Shown one piece after another: positions 17,452 to 26,250 of a DNA stretch of 64,000 nt (position 1 is the stretch's first letter; each line of letters opens with the position of its first letter). Below the pieces are notes generated by a model that was not told the DNA's origin, did not search any database, and worked only from the letters and a program-made list of their open reading frames with translations. The position numbers and the translations under genes are program-made. The DNA is from Mycolicibacter engbaekii (GTDB lineage Bacteria > Actinomycetota > Actinomycetes > Mycobacteriales > Mycobacteriaceae), in NCBI RefSeq assembly GCF_002101585.1, contig NZ_LQOT01000014.1:1-64000 (forward strand), written 5' to 3'.

Positions 17452-18105
17452 TCATGAACCGTCATCACGCCAGCTCACCGAGCGGTACCACGTGTCGGTG
17501 AGCGTTTTGATTGCTGCTTCTTCGTCCAGTTCGCGCCCGGCGACGTCGCCGCCCGCCACCAGCCAGACATAGGTGAAGTTGTTGAGCATGGCGACGATGG
17601 CCGAGCCGACCAGCTCCGGGTCCGCATCGGAGGCAAAGCCCTTGCGCTGCGCCATCCGTACCGTCTGCGCCACCCAGTCGATCGCATCGGCGCACATGTC
17701 GCGCCAGCGCTGGGCGAACTCGTCGTTGATCATCGCCAGCTGGAACACCCCGACCATGACGCCGCGGTGTTCGCGGTAGGTGTTCCAGTGCGCCCGTACC
17801 GACTCCTCGATGATCTCGCGCAGATCCTGACCCGGGTGCAGGGCCTGCACCGCACGGCTTTTGGCCAGCGCGCGAAAGTCCTCGGCCAGCGACGCCAGCA
17901 AGTCTTCCTTGGATTCGAAATAGTGATAGAACGACGCCGGCGAGCGCCTGGCCGTCGAGGTGATGTCGGTGATGGTCGTCTTGAAGAAGCCTTTGCGGGC
18001 GATCACCTCGCGGGCCGCCTGCTCCAGGCGCGCCTGGGTGTCGCGGCCGCGGACGGTGGGACGGGCGGCCGTGACGTCCGGGGGCGCGCCCTCGGACGGT
18101 GTCAT
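17452..18105 (-). CDS. TetR-family regulator embedded in its operon
   Basis: A 217-aa TetR protein. The helix-turn-helix is in KTTITDITSTARRSPASFYHYFESKEDLLASL (about residues 42-73), followed by a C-terminal domain with many aromatic residues (NNFTYVWLVAGGDV). Its ATG overlaps the crotonase stop as ATGA, and the hydrolase gene follows closely, so it is co-transcribed rather than divergent. It probably autoregulates the whole minus-strand operon from the promoter before the VOC gene. I see no clear operator there. Confidence 0.85.
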   Translation of the reverse strand: MTPSEGAPPDVTAARPTVRGRDTQARLEQAAREVIARKGFFKTTITDITSTARRSPASFYHYFESKEDLLASLAEDFRALAKSRAVQALHPGQDLREIIEESVRAHWNTYREHRGVMVGVFQLAMINDEFAQRWRDMCADAIDWVAQTVRMAQRKGFASDADPELVGSAIVAMLNNFTYVWLVAGGDVAGRELDEEAAIKTLTDTWYRSVSWRDDGS

Positions 18106-18935
18106 CCCGGTTCCGTCCGGTCCAGGTCGGCTACCAGGTCCGCCAGCCGGCGTTCACCGGCGGGTGTCTGACCGCCCGCCGCCAGGAAACGCCGCATCTT
18201 CGGCAGCGCGGCACCACGGCCGAGCACCGACGCGAACGCCGCGCGCTCCGCCGCCAGGCCCGCGGCGACGTCCGGTGCGGCCAGGGTGGTCTTGATGTCG
18301 GCGATGTCGGCCAGCGGCACCGTGGCGATTCGGGTCACCAGCCGGTCGAGGAACGGTGCGACGGCGTCAGGGGCCAGTGCCCGGTTGACCAGCCCGTAGC
18401 GTTCGGCCAGCTCGGCATCGAGGTCGTCGTGGGCGAGGATGACCTCCAGCGCGCGGCCCCGTCCCAGCAGCCGAAGCAGGTGCTGCGGACCCGAACCGGC
18501 CGGGATGACGCCGATGCCGGTCTCGATCTGGTTGAACACCGCGCGGCCGGTGACTGCGAAGCGCAGATCGAGGTTGACCAGCAGCTCCATCCCGCCGCCG
18601 GCCACCCGCCCGGCGACCACCGCCACAGTGACCTGGTCGAGTGCACGGAAGGCGCCGACCAGGTCTTGAAAAGAGCCGACGGAGGCCTCGGGGTCGTCGA
18701 CCGAGGCGGCCAGCAGAGCCAGATCGACATGGGCGATGAAGAAGTCGGGGTTTGCACTTTCCAGTACCACCACCCGGATGTCCTGGCCGGCCGGTGACCG
18801 CAGCCAATTCACCAGACGCCACAGGTCGCCCATCATCGCGGCGTCCATCATGTTGATCTCGCCGTGATCGATACGTACTCGAACCGCCGGCCCGGTGCGG
18901 GCGACGGCCAGCGTGGTCAGCGAATCCAGGCCCAT
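18102..18935 (-). CDS. Enoyl-CoA hydratase/isomerase-family (crotonase) protein
   Basis: A 277-aa crotonase-fold protein. Oxyanion-hole segments are ANPDFFIAHVDLALL and VAGRVAGGGMELLVNLDLRFA. The catalytic region FNQIETGIGVIPAGSG keeps one acidic residue of the usual two, so hydratase activity is uncertain and another crotonase reaction is possible. The ATG at 18935 is chosen because it precedes the first strand; the frame stays open further upstream. It starts 11 bases after the VOC stop and overlaps the TetR start. Confidence 0.78.
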   Translation of the reverse strand: MGLDSLTTLAVARTGPAVRVRIDHGEINMMDAAMMGDLWRLVNWLRSPAGQDIRVVVLESANPDFFIAHVDLALLAASVDDPEASVGSFQDLVGAFRALDQVTVAVVAGRVAGGGMELLVNLDLRFAVTGRAVFNQIETGIGVIPAGSGPQHLLRLLGRGRALEVILAHDDLDAELAERYGLVNRALAPDAVAPFLDRLVTRIATVPLADIADIKTTLAAPDVAAGLAAERAAFASVLGRGAALPKMRRFLAAGGQTPAGERRLADLVADLDRTEPG

Positions 18936-18946
18936 GAGGTGCGGGC

Positions 18947-19486
18947 TCAGCCGAGGCGGGTGGTGGTCGAGCTCGACGTGACCACTTTGGGATCCGCCGC
19001 TCGGGCGGTGCTTGTCAGCAAGGCCCGCGCCTTCTGCGGGTCGCTTTCGAAACCGGGTGTGTCCCGGCAAAGTTCGACCATGATCCCGTTGGGATCCAGG
19101 TAGTACAGCGAGTGGCACCAGCCATGGTCGACATCCATCAACGCCTTGACCCCGGCGGCGTCCATGCGAGCCCGGACTTCGTTCTGCTTCTCCTCGGTTG
19201 CCCGGAAGGCCACGTGATTCACCCAGACCGGCAGCCCGTTCGGGCGTGACAGCGAACTGGACCAGTCGGGCTTCTCACCGACTCCGTGCAGGTCGAAGAA
19301 GGCGATGCAGGATCCGTCGCCGAGGTCGTAGAACACATGCCGGAAGTAGCCGTCCTGCAGGTGCTCGACCTCGGTGTGCACCAGCGGGAATCCCAGCAGG
19401 TCCTCGTAGAAATGGTGAGTGGCTTCCAGGTCTGCGCAGGCGTATGCCGCGTGATGCAGGCCGACGGCGGGTTTGGGGGCAGTCAC
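18947..19486 (-). CDS. VOC-family dioxygenase or isomerase-like protein
   Basis: A 179-aa two-module VOC protein. It has a metal-ligand pattern: His in GLHHAAYACADL, His in WVNHVAF and Glu in GIMVELC, so it probably binds a divalent metal. It resembles glyoxalase/extradiol-dioxygenase-type proteins with the LEATHHFYEDLLGF and YYLDPNG signatures. GTG start with a GAGGAGGT site. It is the first gene of the six-gene minus-strand operon that ends with msrA. Substrate is unknown. Confidence 0.82.
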   Translation of the reverse strand: MTAPKPAVGLHHAAYACADLEATHHFYEDLLGFPLVHTEVEHLQDGYFRHVFYDLGDGSCIAFFDLHGVGEKPDWSSSLSRPNGLPVWVNHVAFRATEEKQNEVRARMDAAGVKALMDVDHGWCHSLYYLDPNGIMVELCRDTPGFESDPQKARALLTSTARAADPKVVTSSSTTTRLG

Positions 19487-19596
19487 GTGGGCGGTTACCT
19501 CCTCACGGCCCGCGGTGGGCCGGCGGCGTCACCGTAACACCGTTTCGAATTCAAACCCAGATTCGATTTCGGCGGGGTCGGCTCTCGACAACACTG

Positions 19597-19612
19597 CTAG
19601 AACGTGTTCTAG
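19597..19612. promoter_or_regulatory. KstR-like operator CTAGAAC-GT-GTTCTAG
   Basis: A perfect inverted repeat with seven-base arms and a two-base spacer. Its core TAGAACGTGTTCTA fits the KstR consensus TNNAACNNGTTNNA, known for mycobacterial cholesterol-catabolism genes. It ends eight bases before the ATG of the SnoaL gene, so binding there would block that operon. The match to consensus is seen directly; KstR control is inferred. Confidence 0.6.
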
Positions 19613-19620
19613 TTCATCGC

Positions 19621-20127
19621 ATGACGAATCCGCAGTTCAGCCGTGCAGAACTGGCGGCCGCATTCGATGTGTTCGAGCAGACCGTCGCCCGCGCCGCCGA
19701 AACCAAGGACTGGGACGCCTGGGTCGGCCATTACACCCCGGACGTCGAATACGTCGAGCATGCGATGGGAACCATGCATGGGCGCGACGAGGTGCGCAGC
19801 TGGATCCGCAAGACCATGTCCAGCTTCCCGGGCAGCCACATGACCGAGTTCCCGTCAGTGTGGTCGGTCATCGACGAGGCCGGCGGCCGCATCATCTGCG
19901 AACTGGACAATCCGATGCGCGATCCGGGCGACGGCACCATCATCAGCGCGACCAACATCTCGATCATCACCTACGCCGGTGATGGGCTGTGGCGCCGGCA
20001 GGAGGACGTCTACAACCCGCTGCGCTTCGTCTCCGCGACCATGAAGTGGTGCCGCAAAGCCCAGGAACTGGGCACCCTCGACGATGAGGCGGCCGCCTGG
20101 ATGCAGCAGTTCGGAGGCAACGCGTGA
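19621..20127 (+). CDS. SnoaL/NTF2-like domain protein (Rv0138-like)
   Basis: A 168-aa cone-shaped alpha+beta (NTF2-like) protein with the pattern WDAWVGHYTPDVEYVEHAMGTM and GRDEVRSWIRKTMSSFPGSHM. Such folds serve as small isomerases, hydratases or ligand binders. The pocket His and Asp residues needed for catalysis could be present but cannot be assigned. The ATG at 19621 follows the KstR-like palindrome directly. First gene of a three-gene unit: its stop overlaps the GTG of the epimerase gene. Confidence 0.8.
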   Translation: MTNPQFSRAELAAAFDVFEQTVARAAETKDWDAWVGHYTPDVEYVEHAMGTMHGRDEVRSWIRKTMSSFPGSHMTEFPSVWSVIDEAGGRIICELDNPMRDPGDGTIISATNISIITYAGDGLWRRQEDVYNPLRFVSATMKWCRKAQELGTLDDEAAAWMQQFGGNA

Positions 20128-21137
20128 GCCCCAAGCCCAAGCTGGTCATCGGCGCCAACGGATTTCTGGGTTCGCACGTCACGCGGCAGCTTGTCGACGC
20201 CGGCGAAGACGTGCGGGTCATGGTGCGTCCGAGCGCCAACACCATCGCCATCGATCACCTCGACGTCACCCGGTTCCACGGCGACATCTTCGACTCCGCC
20301 ACGTTGGCGCAGGCGATGGCCGGCTGCGACGACGTCTACTACTGCGTGGTGGACACGCGCGCCTGGCTGCGCGATCCCAGCCCGCTGTTTCGCACCAACG
20401 TCGAGGGCACCCGCAACGTGCTGGCGGTCGCCAAAGACGCCGGCCTGCGCCGGTTCGTGTTCACCAGCAGCTACGCCACGGTGGGCCGGCGCCGCGGCCG
20501 CGTGGCCACCGAGGACGACATCATCGACCAGCGCGGCCTGACGCCCTATGTGCAGTCCCGGGTACAGGCCGAAGACCTGGTGCTGCGCAGCGTCGCCGAG
20601 GCGGGCGTGCCCGCGGTGGCGATGTGCGTGTCGACCACCTACGGCGACGGCGACTGGGGCCGGACCCCGCACGGGGCGTTCATCGCCGGGGCGGCCTTCG
20701 GCAAACTGCCGTTCCTCATGAAGGGCATCGAGCTCGAAGTGGTCGGGGTCGACGACGCCGCCCGCGCAATGATTCTGGCCGCCGAACGGGGCCGCAACGG
20801 ACAGCGCTACCTGATCTCCGAACGGCTGATCGCACTGCAGGACGTGGTGAAGATCGCGGCCGACGAAGCCGGTGTGCCCCCGCCGGCGCGCTCGATCTCG
20901 GTGCCGGTCCTGTATGCGCTGGGCGCGCTGGGCAGCCTCCGGGCACGGTTGACGGGCAAGGACGCCGAGCTGAGCCTGAAGTCGGTTCAGATGATGCGCG
21001 CCGAGGCGCCGGTGGATCACAGCAAGGCGGTACGCGAGCTCGGCTGGCAGCCACGACCGGTCGAGGAATCGATCCGGGAGGCGGCGCGTTTCTGGGTAAA
21101 GCTGCGCGATGCCAGAAAGCGAGGTAGCCCCGCATGA
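20124..21137 (+). CDS. NAD-dependent epimerase/dehydratase, 3beta-HSD-like (Rv0139-like)
   Basis: A 337-aa extended SDR. The Rossmann motif GANGFLG is at 10-16. The conserved Ser/Thr region is FTSSYATVG (113-121). The catalytic segment is Y142-VQS-R146, with Arg in place of the usual Lys of YxxxK. It resembles dihydroflavonol reductase/3beta-hydroxysteroid dehydrogenase-type SDRs, so reduction or oxidation of a steroid-like alcohol is plausible. Start GTG overlaps the upstream stop (GTGA) with GGAGG before it, and the DUF427 gene overlaps its own stop (ATGA). Confidence 0.85.
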   Translation: MSPKPKLVIGANGFLGSHVTRQLVDAGEDVRVMVRPSANTIAIDHLDVTRFHGDIFDSATLAQAMAGCDDVYYCVVDTRAWLRDPSPLFRTNVEGTRNVLAVAKDAGLRRFVFTSSYATVGRRRGRVATEDDIIDQRGLTPYVQSRVQAEDLVLRSVAEAGVPAVAMCVSTTYGDGDWGRTPHGAFIAGAAFGKLPFLMKGIELEVVGVDDAARAMILAAERGRNGQRYLISERLIALQDVVKIAADEAGVPPPARSISVPVLYALGALGSLRARLTGKDAELSLKSVQMMRAEAPVDHSKAVRELGWQPRPVEESIREAARFWVKLRDARKRGSPA

Positions 21138-21529
21138 CACACAGCCCTTCGAGCAGGCGACCGATCCACACCCCGACCGCCGAATATCCGATCACCGTGA
21201 CCCCGACGGGTCGACGGGTCACAGTGCGCGTCGGCGGCGAGCTCGTCGCCGACAGCGCCGACGCCCTGACGCTGCAGGAATCCACGCGTCCCGCCGTCCA
21301 GTACATTCCGCTGGCCGATGTGCGGCGCGACATGCTCACGCGGACCGCAACCACCAGCTACTGCCCGTTCAAGGGCGATGCCGCCTACTACAGCGTGAAC
21401 ACCCCGGACGGCCAGACCGTCGCCGATGCCGGGTGGACCTACGAACAGCCGTTTCCGGCGGTCGCCGATATCGCCGGACACATCGCGTTCTACCCGGCCA
21501 AGGCAGATATCGCCGTAGCCGACGCCTAA
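21134..21529 (+). CDS. DUF427 protein (Rv0140-like)
   Basis: A 131-aa DUF427 protein with the diagnostic TTSYCPFKGDAAYYSV motif (about residues 74-89) and the beta-rich pattern GGELVADSADALTLQES. The function of the family is not established. It forms the third gene of the SnoaL-epimerase-DUF427 unit, with a four-base overlap, and is convergent by four bases with the next minus-strand gene. A longer DUF427 protein lies at 33759-34454 next to another oxidoreductase cluster. Confidence 0.88.
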   Translation: MTHSPSSRRPIHTPTAEYPITVTPTGRRVTVRVGGELVADSADALTLQESTRPAVQYIPLADVRRDMLTRTATTSYCPFKGDAAYYSVNTPDGQTVADAGWTYEQPFPAVADIAGHIAFYPAKADIAVADA

Positions 21530-21918
21530 AGGCCCAGCACCTGGCCGGCGTACCGGGTATCGGTGAACTCGCGCACCGAGACGATCCGCCCATCATGGGT
21601 GTCGATGATGAACACCACCGGACTGTCGTAGTGCGAACCGTCGGCGGTCACACAGTCACCCATCGCTTCGATCACGACCGTTTCGTGTTCGTTGATGCAG
21701 CGCAGCAGGTCCAGGCCCACCCGCAGGCCCATTCGGCGCTGCTCGACCTGCAGCCGCAACGCGTCCTGGTCGATGGCCTCGCGGGTCAGGATGCTCCAGT
21801 AGGTGAAATCGTCACTGACCAGCGTGAAGATCTCATCGAGGTCATCGTCGCCACAGAGGCCCTGCAGAAACATCCATGCCAGTTCCGCCTGCGGATCATC
21901 AAAAGGGGTGGACACCAC
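21526..21918 (-). CDS. SnoaL/NTF2-like protein (Rv0141c-like)
   Basis: A 130-aa protein with the NTF2-like pattern ELAWMFLQGLCGDDDLDEIFTLVSDDFTYWSILTRE and a C-terminal VVFIIDTHDGRIVSVREFTDTRY. This family includes limonene-epoxide-hydrolase-like and ketosteroid-isomerase-like proteins. Which reaction it performs cannot be told from sequence. Start is a GTG (21918 or the next codon). It is divergent from, and may slightly overlap, the glycosylase-like gene. Confidence 0.78.
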   Translation of the reverse strand: MVSTPFDDPQAELAWMFLQGLCGDDDLDEIFTLVSDDFTYWSILTREAIDQDALRLQVEQRRMGLRVGLDLLRCINEHETVVIEAMGDCVTADGSHYDSPVVFIIDTHDGRIVSVREFTDTRYAGQVLGL

Positions 21919-22894
21919 ACCATCGTGGCGTGGCCGCGCGTGGCGGTCAACGCGAGCCCGGGATCCTTATGATCGCGTCATCAGTACTTCGCTTTGCCGC
22001 ACCGTCGTCTTCCCCGGCCCGGCCAGTCCCGGGCTGACGTTGGCCCCGCTGCGCCGCGGGCCGGGTGACCCGTGCCTGCAGATGGCCGACGGCGCGATCT
22101 GGCGAACCAGCCTGATGCCCAGCGGGCCGGTGACGGCGCGCATCACCCGAGCGACCCCCGACGCGGTGGACTGTGCTGCGTGGGGCGCCGGTGCCGCGGA
22201 GTTCCTCGAAGGGCTGCCGGGTTTGCTGGGCGTCCATGACGACGCGGCGGACTTCGCCCCGACCGAGCCGACGGTGCGCGCCGCGCACCGGCGGGTGCCG
22301 CACCTGCGGCTGGGCCGCACCGGCCGGGTGCTCGAGGCGCTCATCCCCGCGGTGCTCGAGCAACGAGTGCCCGGCGTCGATGCCTTTCGGGCCTGGCGGC
22401 TGCTGGTCACCGAGTTCGGCTCGCCGGCACCCGGCCCGGCGCCGGCACTCATGCGAGTGCCGCCGCCGGCGCAGACCTGGCGGAGCATCCCCTCGTGGAA
22501 GTTCCACCGCGCCAACGTCGATGGGGGACGGGCCCGCACCATCGTGGGCTGCGCGCAACGTGCGGTCGCCTTGGAAAAGCTGGCGAACCGCCCCGCCGCG
22601 CAGGCCCGTGCGGCGCTGATGTCGCTGCCCGGCGTGGGGGAGTGGACCGCGGCCGAAACCGCGCAACGGGCATTCGGCGATGCCGATGCCTTGTCGGTCG
22701 GCGACTATCACCTGGCAACAATGGTCGGCCGCACGCTACTCGGGCATCCGATCGATGACGCCGCGATGACCGAACTTCTGGAGCCGATGCGACCGCACCG
22801 GCACCGGGTGGTGCGGTTGCTGATCGAAAGCGGTCTGGCTGTGAGTCAACGACGTGGCCCGCGATTGGCGCTCCAACGCATCAGCTCGTTGTAG
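21908..22894 (+). CDS. HhH-GPD DNA glycosylase-like protein (AlkA type, Rv0142-like)
   Basis: The domain runs from about RTVVFPGPASPGLTLAPL to the stop. A helix-hairpin-helix LMSLPGVGEWTAAETAQRAFG is followed by ALSVGDYHLATMVG, where the Asp matches the HhH-GPD catalytic Asp. It is predicted to excise alkylated bases or be a divergent relative. The start is a problem: between the GTG at 21908 and the domain there is no ATG, GTG or TTG in frame, so either this GTG is used (overlapping the opposite gene) or a rare codon such as the ATC near 21980. Confidence 0.72.
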   Translation: MDTTPSWRGRAWRSTRARDPYDRVISTSLCRTVVFPGPASPGLTLAPLRRGPGDPCLQMADGAIWRTSLMPSGPVTARITRATPDAVDCAAWGAGAAEFLEGLPGLLGVHDDAADFAPTEPTVRAAHRRVPHLRLGRTGRVLEALIPAVLEQRVPGVDAFRAWRLLVTEFGSPAPGPAPALMRVPPPAQTWRSIPSWKFHRANVDGGRARTIVGCAQRAVALEKLANRPAAQARAALMSLPGVGEWTAAETAQRAFGDADALSVGDYHLATMVGRTLLGHPIDDAAMTELLEPMRPHRHRVVRLLIESGLAVSQRRGPRLALQRISSL

Positions 22895-23471
22895 ACGACG
22901 CCCCGCGGGGGCTGTCGATACCGGCGGGAAACCGGCCGGTGTCGAGCGCATCGAGCAACTGCGCGAGGATCCACTCCATCGAGGAGTTGTCGCGGGGCAG
23001 CAGAGCCTGCTCGTAGCCCACCAGCAGATACATCGCGCAGGCGGCGAACAGATGCGCCGAGCGCTGATTATGCAGGATTTCCACGGCCGCCTCGAAGACG
23101 ATGTCGTAGCGGTGCTGATCCACCTCGGCCTGCACCGCGTGGACTCGGGGATCCGCCGAGCCCCAGGCGCGGATCGCCGATTCGGCGCTGTGCGGCAACG
23201 TCAGTCCGAGCTGCATCAGGGTGTCGAGGCGCTGCCGGGGATCGGGTATACCCCGCGCGGACTCCGCCTGCTGGACCGTGCGGACGTCCCGCCAGTGCTG
23301 GACCAGCTCGCGGGTATACACCGGCCAACTGGTGAAGTAGTGGTAGAACGAGCCCGTCGTCACGCCCAGTCGATTACACACTTCGGCCAGCTTGAGGCCC
23401 CCGTGGCCCAACTCGGCAAGCACCTCGAGTCCTGTCTCGAAGTACGCCTGACGGGAGAGAATCGCGGCCAT
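22881..23471 (-). CDS. TetR-family regulator
   Basis: A 196-aa TetR protein with the helix-turn-helix in LKLAEVCNRLGVTTGSFYHYFTSWPVYTREL (about residues 26-56). ATG start. Its end overlaps the glycosylase end by 14 bases (convergent). The upstream gap toward the next TetR is AT-richer than its surroundings, with AGTTGACTTTAGTTGG and CTTAAGTTAA elements that could be operators, but the symmetry is weak. The ligand is unknown. Confidence 0.85.
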   Translation of the reverse strand: MAAILSRQAYFETGLEVLAELGHGGLKLAEVCNRLGVTTGSFYHYFTSWPVYTRELVQHWRDVRTVQQAESARGIPDPRQRLDTLMQLGLTLPHSAESAIRAWGSADPRVHAVQAEVDQHRYDIVFEAAVEILHNQRSAHLFAACAMYLLVGYEQALLPRDNSSMEWILAQLLDALDTGRFPAGIDSPRGASSTTS

Positions 23472-23585
23472 AAGTTGACTTTAGTTGGCCGGACGCCTTT
23501 GGTATACAGCACAGCGAACTCTTAAGTTAATCTTCGTTTCGCAATTCCGGGTGGACACCAGCCCTGCCCGTGAAACACTTGTCCG

Positions 23586-24227
23586 GTGCCGAATTCTGCG
23601 TTCCGCAGAGTGGGGCGGCCTCGGGGGGCGCGCTCCGGTGTGACGCGTGAGCGCATCGTGTCCGCCGCCAGCGGTGTGTTCGGCGAAGTCGGTTACCACG
23701 CAACGACGTTCCAGGCCGTGGCCGAACGCGCGCAGGTCACCCGGCCGGCCGTCAACCATTACTTCCCGCGCAAGCAACTGCTCTATCAGGAGGTTCTGAC
23801 GCAGGCCGCGGCCCTGCTCCAGATGGCCGTCGAGGAGGCGCGTTCGCAACGCACCCTGGTGGGGCAGCTGTCGTCGGTGGTGGCGTCGTTCGTCCGGCTC
23901 GCCGAAGAAAACCACACGGTGGCGGCGTTCGTGGTCACCGCCGTGGTGGACGCCCAGCGTGATCCCGCCCTGCGGTCGCTGGTCGGTGCCATCCAACTTC
24001 CCACGCAATCGTTCCTGGTCGAGGCGCTCAGCGAGGCGATTGAGCGGGGAGAGCTGGTCACCGACTCAAGCGTCGCCGAGTTGACCGAGATGCTGCTGGC
24101 CGTGTTGTGGGGGGTCACGTCCTATATCTCCCTGGTGGGCGCCTCGCCGGGCGTGGTGGGCAGCTTTCAGGCGCTGCTGGCGCAGGATCTCTGGCGGTTG
24201 CGTCAGCCGGTGGACAGGCAGGGTTAA
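23586..24227 (+). CDS. TetR-family regulator (Rv0144-like)
   Basis: A 213-aa TetR protein with a basic N-terminus (RRVGRPRGARSG) typical of the AcrR group and a helix-turn-helix in ATTFQAVAERAQVTRPAVNHYFPRKQLLYQEVL. GTG start. It is divergent from another TetR gene and precedes the methyltransferase by 67 bases. Order TetR then methyltransferase matches Rv0144-Rv0146. It may regulate the methyltransferase, but no operator is evident. Confidence 0.85.
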   Translation: MPNSAFRRVGRPRGARSGVTRERIVSAASGVFGEVGYHATTFQAVAERAQVTRPAVNHYFPRKQLLYQEVLTQAAALLQMAVEEARSQRTLVGQLSSVVASFVRLAEENHTVAAFVVTAVVDAQRDPALRSLVGAIQLPTQSFLVEALSEAIERGELVTDSSVAELTEMLLAVLWGVTSYISLVGASPGVVGSFQALLAQDLWRLRQPVDRQG

Positions 24228-24276
24228 TAGCCCGGCTAACTTTCGTCGGTAGCATGGCCTGCGACACCGGCCGTGA

Positions 24277-25230
<954 letters not shown>

Positions 25231-25356
25231 CCGGTCACAGCCGACCCGGCATGGCGGACTCGATTCGTCCCCCGTATACAGAGAAGACCTGGAAGTTGGC
25301 GCTAGGCCTTTCCGAGGGTTGTTCTAGCTTGGCGATGGAATCGAGGAAGGAAACTG

Positions 25357-26220
25357 ATGTCCGGAGTGCAGGATCGTGTTGTCGTCGTCACCGGGGCCGG
25401 TGGCGGGCTGGGCCGTGAGTACGCCCTGACCCTGGCCCGCGAAGGTGCCGCTGTGGTGGTCAACGATCTCGGTGGTGCCCGCGACGGCACCGGGGCCGGG
25501 CACAACATGGCCGACCAGGTGGTCGCTGAGATCAAAGAGGCAGGCGGCCGGGCCGTCGCCAACTACGACAGTGTCGCCGACGCCGAGGGCGCTGCCAACA
25601 TCATCAAGACCGCAGTCGAGGAGTTCGGCAAGGTCGACGGCGTGGTCAGCAACGCCGGAATCCTGCGCGACGGCACCTTCCACAAGATGACGTCGGAGAA
25701 CTGGGACGCCGTATTGCAGGTGCACCTCTACGGCGGCTACAACGTGGTGCGGGCGGCGTGGCCGCACTTCCGTGAGCAGAGCTTCGGCCGCGTGGTGGTT
25801 GCCACGTCCACCAGTGGGCTGTTCGGCAACTTCGGCCAGGCCAACTACGGCGCGGCCAAGCTCGGCCTGGTCGGCCTGATCAACACGCTGGCCATCGAGG
25901 GCGCCAAGTACAATATCAAGGCCAACGCCATCGCTCCCATCGCGGCTACCCGCATGACCGAGGACATCCTGCCCCCGGAGGTGCTGGCCAAGCTCAAGCC
26001 CGAATACGTGGCTCCGGTGGTGGCCTACCTGTGCACCGAAGAAGTCGCCGAGACCGGCTCGGTGTTCATCGCCGGCGGCGGCAAGGTGCAGCGGGCGGCC
26101 CTGTTCGAGAACGCGGGCGCGGTGTTCGACAACCCGCCGTCAGTCGACGACGTCGCGGCTGCGTGGTCGGACATCGCCGACCTGTCGCAAGCCAAGGCGG
26201 CCAACTTCTCCCTGCAGTAG
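25357..26220 (+). CDS. Short-chain dehydrogenase, MFE-2 3-hydroxyacyl-CoA dehydrogenase-like (Rv0148-like)
   Basis: A 287-aa SDR. Cofactor motif TGAGGGLG at 12-19, Asp37-type NAD preference in VVVNDLGG, NAG at 99-101, catalytic Ser around 151-153, Tyr164 and Lys168. The long N-terminal loop GGARDGTGAGHNMAD and the C-terminal extension resemble the dehydrogenase part of peroxisomal multifunctional enzyme 2. Oxidation of 3-hydroxyacyl-CoA, possibly of steroid side chains, is therefore the best guess. AAGGAA precedes the ATG. It stands alone between the methyltransferase and ptpB. Confidence 0.85.
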   Translation: MSGVQDRVVVVTGAGGGLGREYALTLAREGAAVVVNDLGGARDGTGAGHNMADQVVAEIKEAGGRAVANYDSVADAEGAANIIKTAVEEFGKVDGVVSNAGILRDGTFHKMTSENWDAVLQVHLYGGYNVVRAAWPHFREQSFGRVVVATSTSGLFGNFGQANYGAAKLGLVGLINTLAIEGAKYNIKANAIAPIAATRMTEDILPPEVLAKLKPEYVAPVVAYLCTEEVAETGSVFIAGGGKVQRAALFENAGAVFDNPPSVDDVAAAWSDIADLSQAKAANFSLQ

Positions 26221-26250
26221 CGGTCGATCGCCGGAGCTACCGTCGCCGCC

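Noticed and set aside
22930..23580. AT-rich elements AGTTGACTTTAGTTGG and CTTAAGTTAA as operators for the paired TetR genes
   Set aside because: Symmetry is weak and no second copy with the same spacing exists, so they are noted only within the gene entry.
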